Source: Vibrio sp. D404a (lineage in GTDB: Bacteria > Pseudomonadota > Gammaproteobacteria > Enterobacterales > Vibrionaceae). From it: a stretch of 64,000 bases of DNA. This document shows positions 45,058-54,536 of the stretch, one piece after another (within the stretch, counting starts at the first letter, position 1; each line of letters begins with the position of its first letter). Below the pieces are notes generated by a model. It had not been told where the DNA came from. It made no database searches and saw only the letters and a list, made by a program, of their open reading frames with translations. The stretch spans positions 62,001 to 126,000 of the forward strand of contig NZ_JAHGAJ010000003.1 in the NCBI RefSeq assembly GCF_030248535.1. The letters are read 5' to 3'. A program made the position numbers and the translations under genes.

Positions 45058-46092
45058 ATGTCAAAATTACTACCAACTTCTACCGCAGGCAGCCTACCAA
45101 AACCTTCATGGCTCGCTGAACCTGAAAAGTTATGGTCACCGTGGAAGTTACAAGGTAACGAGCTAATCGATGGTAAACAGGATGCCTTACGTGTCTCATT
45201 ACAATCTCAAGAGCTTGCCGGTGTCGATATCGTCAGTGACGGTGAGCAAACACGACAACACTTTGTGACGACTTTCATCGAGCACTTGAGTGGCGTTGAC
45301 TTCGAAAACAGAAAAACCGTTAAAATCCGAGATCGTTACGATGCGAGTGTTCCTACAGTCGTAGGTCCAGTGTCACGTCAAAAACCTGTTTTTGTTGAAG
45401 ATGCGAAATTCTTACGCTCGCAAACAAAACAACCGATTAAGTGGGCGCTTCCTGGCCCAATGACGATGATCGATACGCTTTACGATGACCATTATAAAAG
45501 CCGTGAAAAGCTAGCGTGGGAGTTCGCTAAAATTCTTAACCAAGAAGCAAAAGAGTTAGAAGCGGCTGGTGTCGACATCATCCAGTTTGACGAGCCGGCG
45601 TTTAACGTATTCTTCGATGAGGTTAATGATTGGGGCATCGCATGCTTAGAGCGTGCTATCGAAGGCCTTAAGTGTGAAACTGCCGTTCACATCTGTTATG
45701 GCTACGGCATCAAAGCAAACACCGATTGGAAGAAAACACTAGGGTCTGAATGGCGCCAATATGAAGAGGTATTTCCTAAGCTGCAGAAGTCGAAGATCGA
45801 CATCATTTCTCTGGAGTGCCACAACTCACATGTTCCAGTAGAACTACTTGAGTTGATTCGCGGTAAAAAAGTCATGGTCGGTGCCATTGATGTGGCAACC
45901 AATGAAATTGAAACGCCTGAGGAAGTCGCAGACACATTAAGGACAGCTCTTAAGTATGTCGACGCTGATAAGCTTTACCCGTGTACTAACTGCGGTATGG
46001 CGCCATTATCGCGCAGTGTAGCCAATGCTAAGTTAGATGCACTAAGTGCTGGCGCAGCCATAGTTCGAAAAGAACTTGAAGCTGGTGCTTAA
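45058..46092 (+). CDS. mesD: MesD-like core methionine synthase (MetE C-terminal domain, folate-independent)
   Basis: A 344-residue protein equal to the catalytic C-terminal barrel of MetE without the N-terminal domain that binds folate. The zinc ligands are visible: His211 and Cys213 in VHICYGYG, Glu253 in SLECHNS and Cys312 (or Cys309) in PCTNCGM. Together with the DUF1852 protein it makes methionine from homocysteine using a non-folate methyl donor. A terminator follows at 46112. Confidence 0.88.
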   Translation: MSKLLPTSTAGSLPKPSWLAEPEKLWSPWKLQGNELIDGKQDALRVSLQSQELAGVDIVSDGEQTRQHFVTTFIEHLSGVDFENRKTVKIRDRYDASVPTVVGPVSRQKPVFVEDAKFLRSQTKQPIKWALPGPMTMIDTLYDDHYKSREKLAWEFAKILNQEAKELEAAGVDIIQFDEPAFNVFFDEVNDWGIACLERAIEGLKCETAVHICYGYGIKANTDWKKTLGSEWRQYEEVFPKLQKSKIDIISLECHNSHVPVELLELIRGKKVMVGAIDVATNEIETPEEVADTLRTALKYVDADKLYPCTNCGMAPLSRSVANAKLDALSAGAAIVRKELEAGA

Positions 46093-46111
46093 TACAAAAC
46101 ACTATGAAAAA

Positions 46112-46140
46112 CGGGGCTTGAGAAAGTCCCGCTTTTTGTT
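46112..46140 (+). terminator. Rho-independent terminator of mesX-mesD
   Basis: CGGGGCTT and AAGTCCCG pair with one wobble around GAGA, followed by CTTTTTGTTTTT. Confidence 0.78.
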
Positions 46141-46666
46141 TTTAGAAATGAACTTTGGGACCTTGGACACCAAGAGAAAAGACTATTTGATGACAGAGCC
46201 GGCACTCAGTCAGGTGCATATGATAAGTAAGGCAGTCCTAGATGGTCCTAGAGTCATTCCAGAGGCTCCTAAGCCATAACTGGAGAATCATTATAAATAT
46301 TAGACTAAAACGGTCTTAAACTTCGCATGACGCCCTTTAGGAAACGCAATCAACCTGTCGGTTACACAGTCTAAGCTCAAGATACACATTGAGCCTACAA
46401 TCAACTAAAGGGAAGGGCAGGTTTTAGACCTTTTCCTTCCCTTTTGCCGCTTCTTAGGGGACACCCCCGACTGCTCGGCCCCAGCCACCCGTCATCCCCC
46501 GCCCAAAGATGAAATATTCTGCTTGACATCACACTTTTGGGGTTATAAATTCAGGCGAAGCCTTTATAAAATTCTAAGTTTAGGAAGTTTAAAACTTTTT
46601 AAATCTTAAAGAAGGGGCTTACAAAAAATTCCTTAATTTCCCACACTAATTCTCCCAGAAAATTGC

Positions 46667-46784
46667 TTCAGGATTGGGCGCACGTTGGCCGCACGCTGGC
46701 CACAATGTAACGTTACATTTCCCATTTTTCCCTCTTTCTGAGATTTTTTGATCGATTTGTGGCCCCAATGCGGCCAATCCTGAA
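46667..46784. repeat. Inverted repeat with GGCC-rich arms
   Basis: TTCAGGATTGG (46667-46677) is the exact reverse complement of CCAATCCTGAA (46774-46784), with further partial complementarity inside (TGGCCACA versus TGTGGCC). The loop is 96 bp and contains the palindrome at 46704. Confidence 0.6.
46704..46719. repeat. 16-bp perfect palindrome
   Basis: AATGTAACGTTACATT is fully self-complementary and lies within the larger inverted repeat at 46667-46784. It could be a protein-binding site. Confidence 0.65.
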
Positions 46785-47386
46785 CATCGATTTTGCTGAG
46801 ATTTATGGTTCTCATAGAGCGTTCTGTTAGTACTACTGTGTTGATACAATCTTCTTTTACAAGCCATTCAGAATAGCTTTTGCTTTTACTTTCAAAGCAT
46901 CTTTAAAGACGGTTTAGGCTTGAAATGAATGATTCACAGCAAAGTCCGTGAATATGATTTCAATTTAGCTTTATTGGTTTAAGAGATGGTTGTTCAGAAT
47001 ACTGACCCCCGGCATATTCGCTGAGCTTCATCAAAGAGCAGGATTTCTGAGTTTGGTTTGGCCTAGACATCGTAAATTAGATTTGGGACGGAGCTGTCCG
47101 CATTTAGCCATGAACTTAACTTGCCATAAAACGCCTAGTATTCGTCATCAAATCAAATTCAACTCTTATGGATTCTCGACATAAAACAATCGCCCCACAA
47201 CAATTAAAACCAACAAAATCAACAGCTTATTCGCATTATATAGATTATGTTAAATTTTAATTTCTAGTTAGCATCATGGGTTCTTTTAAATAAACCAGTC
47301 TCCTGCTTATTTCGATCTTATTCACGCTTCGTGAATTTCTTTTATTTAACAATAACTTGATTTACCATAAAATAGATAATAACCAT

Positions 47387-47434
47387 AAATGTTGTTGTTC
47401 TGCGAATGCTGTGCATTCTTGAACAGCAACATTT
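47387..47434 (-). terminator. Long imperfect hairpin downstream of the PhzF gene
   Basis: AAATGTTG pairs with CAACATTT, TTGTTC with GAACAG (one wobble) and GAATGC with GCATTC around TGT, about 20 pairs in all. It lies 41 bp past the stop of the minus-strand PhzF gene; a T-run follows it on the plus strand. It may be a terminator or a stable RNA structure. Confidence 0.5.
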
Positions 47435-47474
47435 TTACGTTATCTATCTGAGCGAAATTTCGTGATGTCTAGCT

Positions 47475-48341
47475 TTATAGACCAACAATCTTTAAACCCA
47501 TGACATTCGCGACACCGCCAACTTTTACTCGTTGGATACCGTCTTCGTTTGAATCTACTGAAGCAAAGATCTGAGACAAGGCACCCATGGCTCGGCCTTG
47601 TTCAAAGACAAATGAGCGTGAGTGTTCAGCCGGTAAATACTTATCTAGATGACAAGAAAGTGCGCCACTCGCACTTCCTGTTGCAGACTCTTCTGAAATA
47701 CCAAACAACGGAGCGAAATTGCGACAGCTTGCAGTTATTTCGGTCTCACCGGATAACTCAAACACATGCGCTCCAACTAACTCATGCTCTTTAGAGAATT
47801 CAATCAACTTGGCTTCGTCGATGTTTACCTTATCGAGATACCCTGTAGGTACTTGGATAATAAGGTCGGGTAAACCGGTCGATACAACCTGCGCTGGAAA
47901 ACTTACAGGCTCCAGTGCTTTTTCGTCGATGCCAATTAAACCAGACATTTCGGAATTGGAAAAAGTACGCCCAAACGTTGGTAAAGCCTGCTCCATGGTG
48001 ACCTCACCCAGAGCGTTGACCGATACAGGTAATATCCCCGCTTTGGTTCTCTGACGATATTGCCCGTCGGTGATAAAACCTTTCTGATGTAGTACAGAGA
48101 ACGTCGCCAAAGTCGCGTGACCACAAAAATCGACCTCACCAGTAGTTGTAAAGAACGAGACTTCAAAGTCCACTTCTTCGTCGCTAGTTACAAAAGCCGT
48201 TTCTGAGTACCCGATAGTCTGAGCGATGCGCAACTTGTCTTTATCATTGAGATTATCAGCATTCAAAACGACACCGGCAGGATTTCCTCCGCTTCCATCC
48301 TTAGTAAATGCGTTAACTAAGAATACCTCTATCTTATCCAT
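47475..48341 (-). CDS. PhzF-family isomerase/epimerase-like protein
   Basis: A 288-residue protein with the PhzF signatures GNPAGVVLNAD near the N-terminus, IGYSETAFV carrying the conserved Glu, DFCGHATLA and a C-terminal GSASGALSCHL motif. PhzF proteins isomerise small acids; outside phenazine clusters their substrates are mostly unknown, and no phenazine genes are near. ATG 48341 is chosen over the upstream in-frame start at 48392 because MDKIEVFLVNAF is the usual beginning. Confidence 0.88.
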   Translation of the reverse strand: MDKIEVFLVNAFTKDGSGGNPAGVVLNADNLNDKDKLRIAQTIGYSETAFVTSDEEVDFEVSFFTTTGEVDFCGHATLATFSVLHQKGFITDGQYRQRTKAGILPVSVNALGEVTMEQALPTFGRTFSNSEMSGLIGIDEKALEPVSFPAQVVSTGLPDLIIQVPTGYLDKVNIDEAKLIEFSKEHELVGAHVFELSGETEITASCRNFAPLFGISEESATGSASGALSCHLDKYLPAEHSRSFVFEQGRAMGALSQIFASVDSNEDGIQRVKVGGVANVMGLKIVGL

Positions 48342-48520
48342 TGTTCTTAAGCACCTTGTTTTTACAATGGTAATTAACTTACTGGTATACATAAGTCAGT
48401 GCAAATGCGCAGTTTAATTACAAACTTGTGACAATCTTAGGTATGTTCTGATATAAGTTCACCGCTTCGAATATATACCAACTGTTTCGCCGCAGCTTTA
48501 CAATTAACAGGATTTGAATT

Positions 48521-49156
48521 GTGTCTTTAGTTAGAGCGACAAAATTGAAAATAGCATCGGCTAGCACCGCTTTGTTTTTGGCAAGTTTAATTGGTTGCCA
48601 AGCATTTAGTTATAGTGCATCTGAGACTGAGGAAGCCAAGGACATCATCAACTACCTTGATCAAGTACTAGATGCAACGTACAAATATGCGGTCGACAAT
48701 GGCAGTTTGCCACCCATCACTTTAGATACAGACGCTAACTTTGGTTATTTGAATATCAACAATCTTATCGAGAACCCTGGATTGGAAACATGGCAAGGTC
48801 CTTACCTCCCCTTCGATGATACTTGGATTGGTGGTGATCAATACATTAGCCATCCTGATTACATCGCGACACAGATCTTGTTAAAAGAGAAGGACAGCTC
48901 ATGGGTGAGAGGAAGTTCAGAAACAGGCTGCCAACCTTCGTCTGAGGCATGTTCACTTGCAGCATGTATCTGGTTGGTGCCATTGCGTGCGGCACAAGAA
49001 GTCAATCACATGATTGATGGTGAAATGATTACAGCGGATTCAGACGACGCAGGTACGATTCGATTTGAAAAAGCTTTAGTGGGCAGCCTTGTCTGTAAGA
49101 TAGGGGGCGAATACCCCTTACCTAGTAACATCAAATTAGAAAACGAAAAGTCTTAA
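48521..49156 (+). CDS. Pseudopilin-like exported protein, unknown function
   Basis: A 211-residue protein with a hydrophobic N-terminus and a possible lipobox (LIGCQ, Cys ~26). The following EEAKDIINYLDQVLDATYKYAVDNG, then WQGPYLP, resembles the helix and loop of type II secretion/type IV pseudopilins, which likewise carry GPYL, although the typical prepilin cleavage motif is not clear. Cys pairs later (GCQPSSEACSLAAC, VCKIG) suggest disulfides. The start is GTG 48521 with CAGGA upstream. It converges with the DUF1501 gene. Confidence 0.6.
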   Translation: MSLVRATKLKIASASTALFLASLIGCQAFSYSASETEEAKDIINYLDQVLDATYKYAVDNGSLPPITLDTDANFGYLNINNLIENPGLETWQGPYLPFDDTWIGGDQYISHPDYIATQILLKEKDSSWVRGSSETGCQPSSEACSLAACIWLVPLRAAQEVNHMIDGEMITADSDDAGTIRFEKALVGSLVCKIGGEYPLPSNIKLENEKS

Positions 49157-49199
49157 AGACAGATTCTAAATGCTTATGACGGGGGACTAACCACCCCGT

Positions 49200-50510
49200 T
49201 TACTTCAAGAACCCTAAATCTTGGAGCGAGAAGTTCGCTAAGTTAGGAAAGATATGAGCCATTGCACTCTCACTTCTCACTCCCATCCATTTCGCGATTG
49301 TGGCGCCAATTTGTTCGACAGACGTGGTGGGGATCATTCTTCCTTTGTTAAAGTCATTCTCTCCGTCTAAGACTAACGATGGCCACTGACCATATAGCTG
49401 CCCGCCATTTAGCGCGCCGCCCATAACGAGATGGTTACTCGCCCAGCCGTGATCTGTTCCTGTACCATTACTTGCTAACCGTCGACCGAAATCAGACATC
49501 GTCATTGTCGTCACTTTATCGCCAAGTCCTGATGCTTCCATAGATTGGTTAAAAGCGGCAAGTGACTGGCTCAAAGCACTCATCAACGCAGCGTGATCTT
49601 CAAGTTGATTAGCATGGGTATCAAAGCCACCTAAGCCGACAAAATAGATCTGTTTCTGATGACCTAGTTGATCGCTTGATTTAATCAATCGCGCAACGGT
49701 ATGGAGTTGCTGTGCTAAGGAAATATCAGGGAAATGGTCTTCTTCTGGTATCGAATCAATTGCCGTCGCCAATGTATCTCGTATTGAAATTGACTCCCCT
49801 TTAACACGATCAAACTCTCGACCAAACGCAGTATGAGGTGACAGGCTCATCACTTGATCAAAGCTCTTTCGCCGCTGGGCATTACTTATTGCGTTCACTT
49901 TAGGTAAAGAAGAAGCATTAATTAAGTTGGCAGCATGCTCTGTTCCATTAAGTAACTGGGCGTAGCCATTAAGGCTAAATGTAGGGCTGATTTCACTGGT
50001 ATCACTACTTAGCACGTCCATCAACCGGCCTGCCCAACCTAATGTTGTTGTACTACCAGACCAACCTCGCTGCCATTCTGTCTGTTGTGAGTTATGAGAA
50101 AATAGAAAAGGTGGCATTGCGTGCGTACCATCTTGCAAGCCCTCCTTCGTTGAAGGTTCTATCAATACACCACTATTCGCGATAGCGACCATTTTCCCAC
50201 TTTCAAAAAGAGTCTGAGCGTCCGTCATCGATGGGTGTAAGCCTAGTGTCAAAGCAGACCCGGTATTCAAAGATAAAGGCAACAGAGATGACTGCGGAAT
50301 CGCGATGTCTGGTCGTGCAGCGACATATTCATCGTAATGTGCATTGTCGTTAGGAACCAGCATGTTAAAGCCATCATTGCCACCAAACAAAAAGACACAT
50401 ACTAGCGCTTTGTAATCATTATTTGGCAGTGCGTGAGCTGAGCCTGTCCCCATCATAGAGACGATAGGTGTCGAGGCCATAGCCGCTAACAATTGTCGAC
50501 GTGAAATCAT
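49200..50510 (-). CDS. DUF1501 protein with Tat-like signal
   Basis: A 436-residue protein of the DUF1501 family, found with DUF1800 in many proteobacteria. The N-terminus MISRRQLLAAMAS...GSAHA has a twin-arginine pair before a hydrophobic stretch, suggesting Tat export. Family features seen are VCVFLFGGNDGFNMLVP, GGFDTHANQL and TMSDFGRRLASNGTGTDHGW, which fit an alkaline-phosphatase/sulfatase-like fold. The function is not established. Its ATG overlaps the DUF1800 stop by 4 bp (ATGA). Confidence 0.88.
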   Translation of the reverse strand: MISRRQLLAAMASTPIVSMMGTGSAHALPNNDYKALVCVFLFGGNDGFNMLVPNDNAHYDEYVAARPDIAIPQSSLLPLSLNTGSALTLGLHPSMTDAQTLFESGKMVAIANSGVLIEPSTKEGLQDGTHAMPPFLFSHNSQQTEWQRGWSGSTTTLGWAGRLMDVLSSDTSEISPTFSLNGYAQLLNGTEHAANLINASSLPKVNAISNAQRRKSFDQVMSLSPHTAFGREFDRVKGESISIRDTLATAIDSIPEEDHFPDISLAQQLHTVARLIKSSDQLGHQKQIYFVGLGGFDTHANQLEDHAALMSALSQSLAAFNQSMEASGLGDKVTTMTMSDFGRRLASNGTGTDHGWASNHLVMGGALNGGQLYGQWPSLVLDGENDFNKGRMIPTTSVEQIGATIAKWMGVRSESAMAHIFPNLANFSLQDLGFLK

Positions 50511-52174
50511 TGGGCTAACTCCTCAATGTGAAACTCTTGGCTTGTGACTACCATGTAGATGGCGTTACGAACCTTTAAACTTTGTTGGGTATCACGAAGA
50601 GCTTCTAACCCTTCTAAAACGATCGCTCTAAGTGGTTCACTCATTCTTTGAGAAAGTAAACGTCTTTCAATCTCATCAATTAGAGCTAAATGGTCATTCG
50701 CTATTGCTTCCAGAGGCGCTGTATTGATCACAATACGATTTGGGTTTTGTTCTCCCTCATAATTTGTTCTTCCAGTGGCTGACCAAAGTTGGTTATTAGT
50801 TAAAATGAAATTATTCCAACTCAAGATTTCAAACTCAGGTGCAACCTCATTGGCTGCCGAAATCTCACCATTCGGTGCATAATCCGGTGAGAAGAAATTG
50901 AATACACTTGGTGATCCCAATGGTGCCTGTCCGTAAGCCCCAAACGTATTAATTGAATTATGGAAACGTCCGGAAGGATCCGCAGATTTAGCCTCAAATG
51001 CGCGGAAAAAGTTGGTCATGGCGATCAATGGCTCCTTCATTTTTACCGGAGCGCGATCTGCTCCATCAAGAGCCTCACTGTCGGTGAGTATTCCGCGAAC
51101 AACCGCTTTAAGGTCACCTCTCACACCTTTGCCATTATCAGCAAACAGTGCGCTAATTCGCGCAATATATGCAGGAGAAGGGTTTGACGTAACTAGCCTT
51201 TGAATAAGATGTTTACTAATAAATGGCGCTGTGTTCTCGTGATTGAGCAACATGTCCATCGCTTGTGCCATATCTTGTTCAGGCGTCTGGCCTTGTGCAA
51301 ACACCTCTCCCATCACCGTTTTCTCTTCATCGTCGTGGTATTCAGGATAGGCAATCATTGGTACCAACCAATTCCCTTCCTTTGAGCCCCACCCGGGCTT
51401 CGCTTTCTCTGCGATGTGCCAACCGGTAAAGACACGAGCGAAGTTCTCGATATCATCTTGCGAATACGTTGGAATAAGCTGGCCTTGCTCATCATGTTTC
51501 TCAGACCCATCAGAATTCAGCTCATAAAGACCGATACTAAATAGCTGCATGACTTCACGAGCATAGTTTTCATCTGGGTAACGATTCTTGTCTGGATCCG
51601 CTTTTTGATTGGCCATCATGGACAGGTAATCACCCATTGCGGCGTGCAGCGTGACGGACTCAATCAAATCACGATAGTTCCCAAAGGCATGGGTAATGAG
51701 CATGTCGTAGTAATCGGTCATTTCGGGTACACGACCATTCAAACTCGCGCCATAACGTGAAATCACAAAAATCTCACTGAGTGCAAAAGCAACACGTTGT
51801 CGCAGTTGATCTGGTGCGTTCAAGCTGACATCCCACCAAACAGCCACACGGTCTGATTGATTATAGCTGTCCGAGCTTCCTGCTAATGGGTACTCATTTA
51901 AGCGAGTCAAATGCAAGGTAGGAGTCATCGAAAACTGATTATCCAACCAACTAGAGTAACCAACACTCGCGAGTTCTTGATAAGAGTCAGGCCTAGGTCC
52001 GAATGTAGAGCGATAAAGAAGGTCGTAGCGTTGATCTTGTGTCAGCGAGCTTGGTTCTGGAGTCGTCCCCCCTCCAGAATCATTACTTTCACCACCACCG
52101 CATGCAGAAAGCAATGAAAGACTGACTAAGAACGCGCTTAATTTGACACGGCGACGCTTTAAAATAGAAGACAA
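50507..52174 (-). CDS. DUF1800 lipoprotein
   Basis: A protein of about 555 residues. Signal and lipobox are MSSILKRRRVKLSAFLVSLS followed by LLSACGGG, so it is a lipoprotein. DUF1800 features include LYRSTFGPRPDS, NYAREVMQLFSIGLYEL and the late FNFFSPDYAPNGEI. The frame opens to a GTG at 52213, but TTG 52174 with GAGG 8 nt upstream gives a normal signal length; no ATG is available. DUF1800/DUF1501 pairs occur together widely and may form an outer-surface complex. The function is unknown. Confidence 0.87.
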   Translation of the reverse strand: MSSILKRRRVKLSAFLVSLSLLSACGGGESNDSGGGTTPEPSSLTQDQRYDLLYRSTFGPRPDSYQELASVGYSSWLDNQFSMTPTLHLTRLNEYPLAGSSDSYNQSDRVAVWWDVSLNAPDQLRQRVAFALSEIFVISRYGASLNGRVPEMTDYYDMLITHAFGNYRDLIESVTLHAAMGDYLSMMANQKADPDKNRYPDENYAREVMQLFSIGLYELNSDGSEKHDEQGQLIPTYSQDDIENFARVFTGWHIAEKAKPGWGSKEGNWLVPMIAYPEYHDDEEKTVMGEVFAQGQTPEQDMAQAMDMLLNHENTAPFISKHLIQRLVTSNPSPAYIARISALFADNGKGVRGDLKAVVRGILTDSEALDGADRAPVKMKEPLIAMTNFFRAFEAKSADPSGRFHNSINTFGAYGQAPLGSPSVFNFFSPDYAPNGEISAANEVAPEFEILSWNNFILTNNQLWSATGRTNYEGEQNPNRIVINTAPLEAIANDHLALIDEIERRLLSQRMSEPLRAIVLEGLEALRDTQQSLKVRNAIYMVVTSQEFHIEELAQ

Positions 52175-52357
52175 CTCGGGAACCTCGGTACTACAGGGGA
52201 TTTTTTCGCACACTAACCAAGATCATGAGTTTCAGCAACGCCCCCCGATACAAACTGTGGTACGGGTTCACATTTGACAATAAGCCGTTAACCCAGTCGT
52301 ATTTTGCATTACCAACATTATATGCGCCCCAAGCAATATCATAATGATCGGCAATAT

Positions 52358-53242
52358 TTACTCCTGCCAGTTTGCAAAGTGCTCAAGTAGGAAATCGATA
52401 GCAAGCCTTGCTCTTAACGGTAGAAAATGGCGATTCTGGTAAACAATCCAACTACTGTTTCCACTTCCCCAATAAGACTCTAAGATTGGCACCAAACGAC
52501 CAGACGAAATACCATCATTAAAGCTGCTTTTAGGTAAGTACGCCACGCCTAACCCTTCTACACAAGCTTGTAAAACTGTGTGTGCGTTATTGCTCTTCCA
52601 TCTGCCCTGCACTTTTACTCCATCTAACGCCTTGCCATCTTTTTCAAACAACCAGACATCTTTGTTGGCAATAATACAACTGTGTTGCTTTAACTGTTCA
52701 GGGTGAGTCGGTAAACCAAATTCATTAATGTAACTCTGACTGGCTGCCGCCGCCATTGGCCGATTGACGAGTTTTCGCGCGACCAAACCTGAGTCGCTCA
52801 ATTTTCCATAACGGATTGCAAAGTCGAAGCCATCTTCAATGAAGTTCACCATGTTCGTATTATAGTTAACTTCTACTGTTAAATTAGGGTGTTGCTTGGC
52901 GAAATCCATTAAGGCGGGTGCAACATAGTTTTCCGAAAAGGCACCTGCTGCACTAACTCGCAGCGTGCCACTCAATTGAGTTTGCTGGGTAGTCAGTTGC
53001 TCATTCGCTTGTTGAAGCCCAATAACTAACTCTTTGCACTGCTGATAATACGCTTGCCCTGCTTCCGTTAGACTCACCATTCTTGTCGAACGTGCTAACA
53101 AGGCGACACCCAATCGCTCTTCTAATCTTGTGACTTGTCGACTCACATGACTGGTGCTGCAACCTAATTGTTTTGCCGCTGCAGAAAACCCTAGGCTCTC
53201 AGCCACCGTAACAAACTCATTAACGCCTTCAAAACTATCCAT
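52358..53242 (-). CDS. LysR-family regulator divergent from the DJ-1-like gene
   Basis: A 294-residue protein with the LysR helix-turn-helix (FVTVAESLGFSAAAKQLGCSTSHVSRQVTRLE) and an effector domain of the DsdC/AaeR-like group. ATG 53242 with AAGGTGAG upstream is chosen. It is divergent from the DJ-1-like gene at 53360 and presumably controls it. Confidence 0.9.
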   Translation of the reverse strand: MDSFEGVNEFVTVAESLGFSAAAKQLGCSTSHVSRQVTRLEERLGVALLARSTRMVSLTEAGQAYYQQCKELVIGLQQANEQLTTQQTQLSGTLRVSAAGAFSENYVAPALMDFAKQHPNLTVEVNYNTNMVNFIEDGFDFAIRYGKLSDSGLVARKLVNRPMAAAASQSYINEFGLPTHPEQLKQHSCIIANKDVWLFEKDGKALDGVKVQGRWKSNNAHTVLQACVEGLGVAYLPKSSFNDGISSGRLVPILESYWGSGNSSWIVYQNRHFLPLRARLAIDFLLEHFANWQE

Positions 53243-53359
53243 ACTCACCTTTACTATATAGCAATAATGTTTTGCCAATTCATCGTATTATCACTTATTT
53301 GTTTAGCAATTAGTATGAAGGTGTTCAACAAATACACGTAAGCCAAAAAGGAAACCATC

Positions 53360-54031
53360 ATGAAGAAAGTACTCATCATTGTGACGAACCATGCGACCCT
53401 TGGTGAAACAGACCAAGCAAACGGAACTTACGCGCCAGAGCTCACTCATGCGCTTAGCGAACTACTCAGTGCAGGCTTCGATTACGACATTGCTTCTATC
53501 AAAGGTGGGCAAGCACCATTGTACGGAACCGACATCGAAGGCGACACAGTCAACGAGAAAATCTTGGCGGATGATGATTTCCAGAACCGCATTAACAACA
53601 CGATTCCAGTGTCACAAATCAAAGGTGACAACTATGATGCAATCTTCTACCCGGGTGGTTTTGGTCTTCTTTCAGACCTAGCGAGCAACGAAGACTTTGC
53701 CAAGATTTCGGCAAAACACTATGAAGATGGCGGTATTGTGGCAGCGGTTTGTCATGGCCCAGGCGCCCTACTGCCAATCACGTTAAGCAATGGAGAAAAG
53801 CTACTTGCGTCTAAGTCAGTGACGGGGTTCACTCGTGAAGAAGAGATTGATTTCGGCACCATCAACGACATCCCATTCCTATTGGAAGAGTCTCTAGCAC
53901 GTGGCGCAGCGCGCTACTCTAAAGTGCAACCATGGCAAGAGCTTGTGATTGTCGATGACCGTATTATCACAGGCCAAAACCCAACCAGCGCTCATGGCGT
54001 AGGTAAAGCTATCGTCGATCTTTTAAGCTAA
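53360..54031 (+). CDS. DJ-1/PfpI-family protein (glutamine amidotransferase-like)
   Basis: A 223-residue protein with the nucleophile elbow VAAVCHGPGALLP (Cys131, His132) and YPGGFGLLSDL. Length and sequence fit the Hsp31-like/DJ-1 branch that includes glyoxalase III and stress deglycases. LysR divergent arrangement suggests induction by aldehyde or oxidative stress. A strong terminator follows at 54068. Confidence 0.88.
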   Translation: MKKVLIIVTNHATLGETDQANGTYAPELTHALSELLSAGFDYDIASIKGGQAPLYGTDIEGDTVNEKILADDDFQNRINNTIPVSQIKGDNYDAIFYPGGFGLLSDLASNEDFAKISAKHYEDGGIVAAVCHGPGALLPITLSNGEKLLASKSVTGFTREEEIDFGTINDIPFLLEESLARGAARYSKVQPWQELVIVDDRIITGQNPTSAHGVGKAIVDLLS

Positions 54032-54067
54032 TCAAATACAAGCTACGAATTAGATAGACTGGTAAAG

Positions 54068-54095
54068 AAAGGAAAGCATTGGCTTTCCTTTTTAT
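54068..54095 (+). terminator. Rho-independent terminator after the DJ-1-like gene
   Basis: AAAGGAAAGC and GCTTTCCTTT form a perfect 10-bp stem with loop ATTG, followed by TTATTTTTA. Confidence 0.88.
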
Positions 54096-54536
54096 TTTTA
54101 TCCAATAACCATCAAGCCAAACAGCTATTCAAAGGGATAAAAACGAGCGAAGTGCGCGATGAGATAGCTAATATCTTCTATCAACAATAGAAACTCCCTA
54201 GGCCACACTATCTCCCGAGAGCACACCAGAGTATGAATGTGAAGCTAGCGAGAGCGTATAGAATAATAATCAAATCCGTGATGAAGCGTAAAATCATGGT
54301 AATGCTAATTGACGTATGGAAGTGCTAATGAGATTACTTTCCCTGTAGTAAGTTCCTGCTTTATTTAAACATTCGATACCAAACAAAAATAAGACAAAAA
54401 TTCGACAAAAAAGCCAACAAACTTCATAAATATGAGCACTAACTGACACTAAACTGACTCAGGTTCATACCCAATAAATACCTCTTCTTGATACTATATC
54501 GGATAGAACTCGATTCGAAGTAAGTGGGGCGTCTTA
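54096..54536. other. 441-bp AT-rich intergenic region
   Basis: No gene or strong structure is seen. It ends in AAGTGGGGCGTCTTA before the lipase gene and presumably holds its promoter. Confidence 0.4.

Larger units (their letters stand above)
46141..47474. other. 1.3-kb gene-free, repeat-bearing region
   Basis: No supported gene is visible for about 1.3 kb between mesD and the PhzF gene. Composition is uneven: a C-rich block (about 46450-46505), then AT-rich sequence. It holds an inverted repeat with a 96-bp loop (46667-46784), a 16-bp perfect palindrome (46704-46719), a TTGACA/TATAAA pair with 15-bp spacing (46523-46549) and a long hairpin (47387-47434). Several overlapping short frames occur on both strands, as in decayed mobile DNA. 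Confidence 0.5.

Noticed and set aside
46076-46279. Plus-strand frame starting inside the mesD 3' end
   Set aside because: Covers the mesD terminator and has no family resemblance.
46450-46505. C-rich block as an rRNA or integron attC remnant
   Set aside because: No recognisable rRNA core or attC arm sequences could be seen.
46633-46867. Two overlapping minus-strand frames with WPHWG and GQRAAN segments
   Set aside because: They overlap in different frames, cover the palindromic repeats and lack ribosome binding sites.
46990-47184. 64-codon frame (…WPRHRKLDLGRSCPHLAM…) on the plus strand
   Set aside because: No ribosome binding site, no recognised family and several equally long overlapping frames nearby; best seen as decayed or random sequence.
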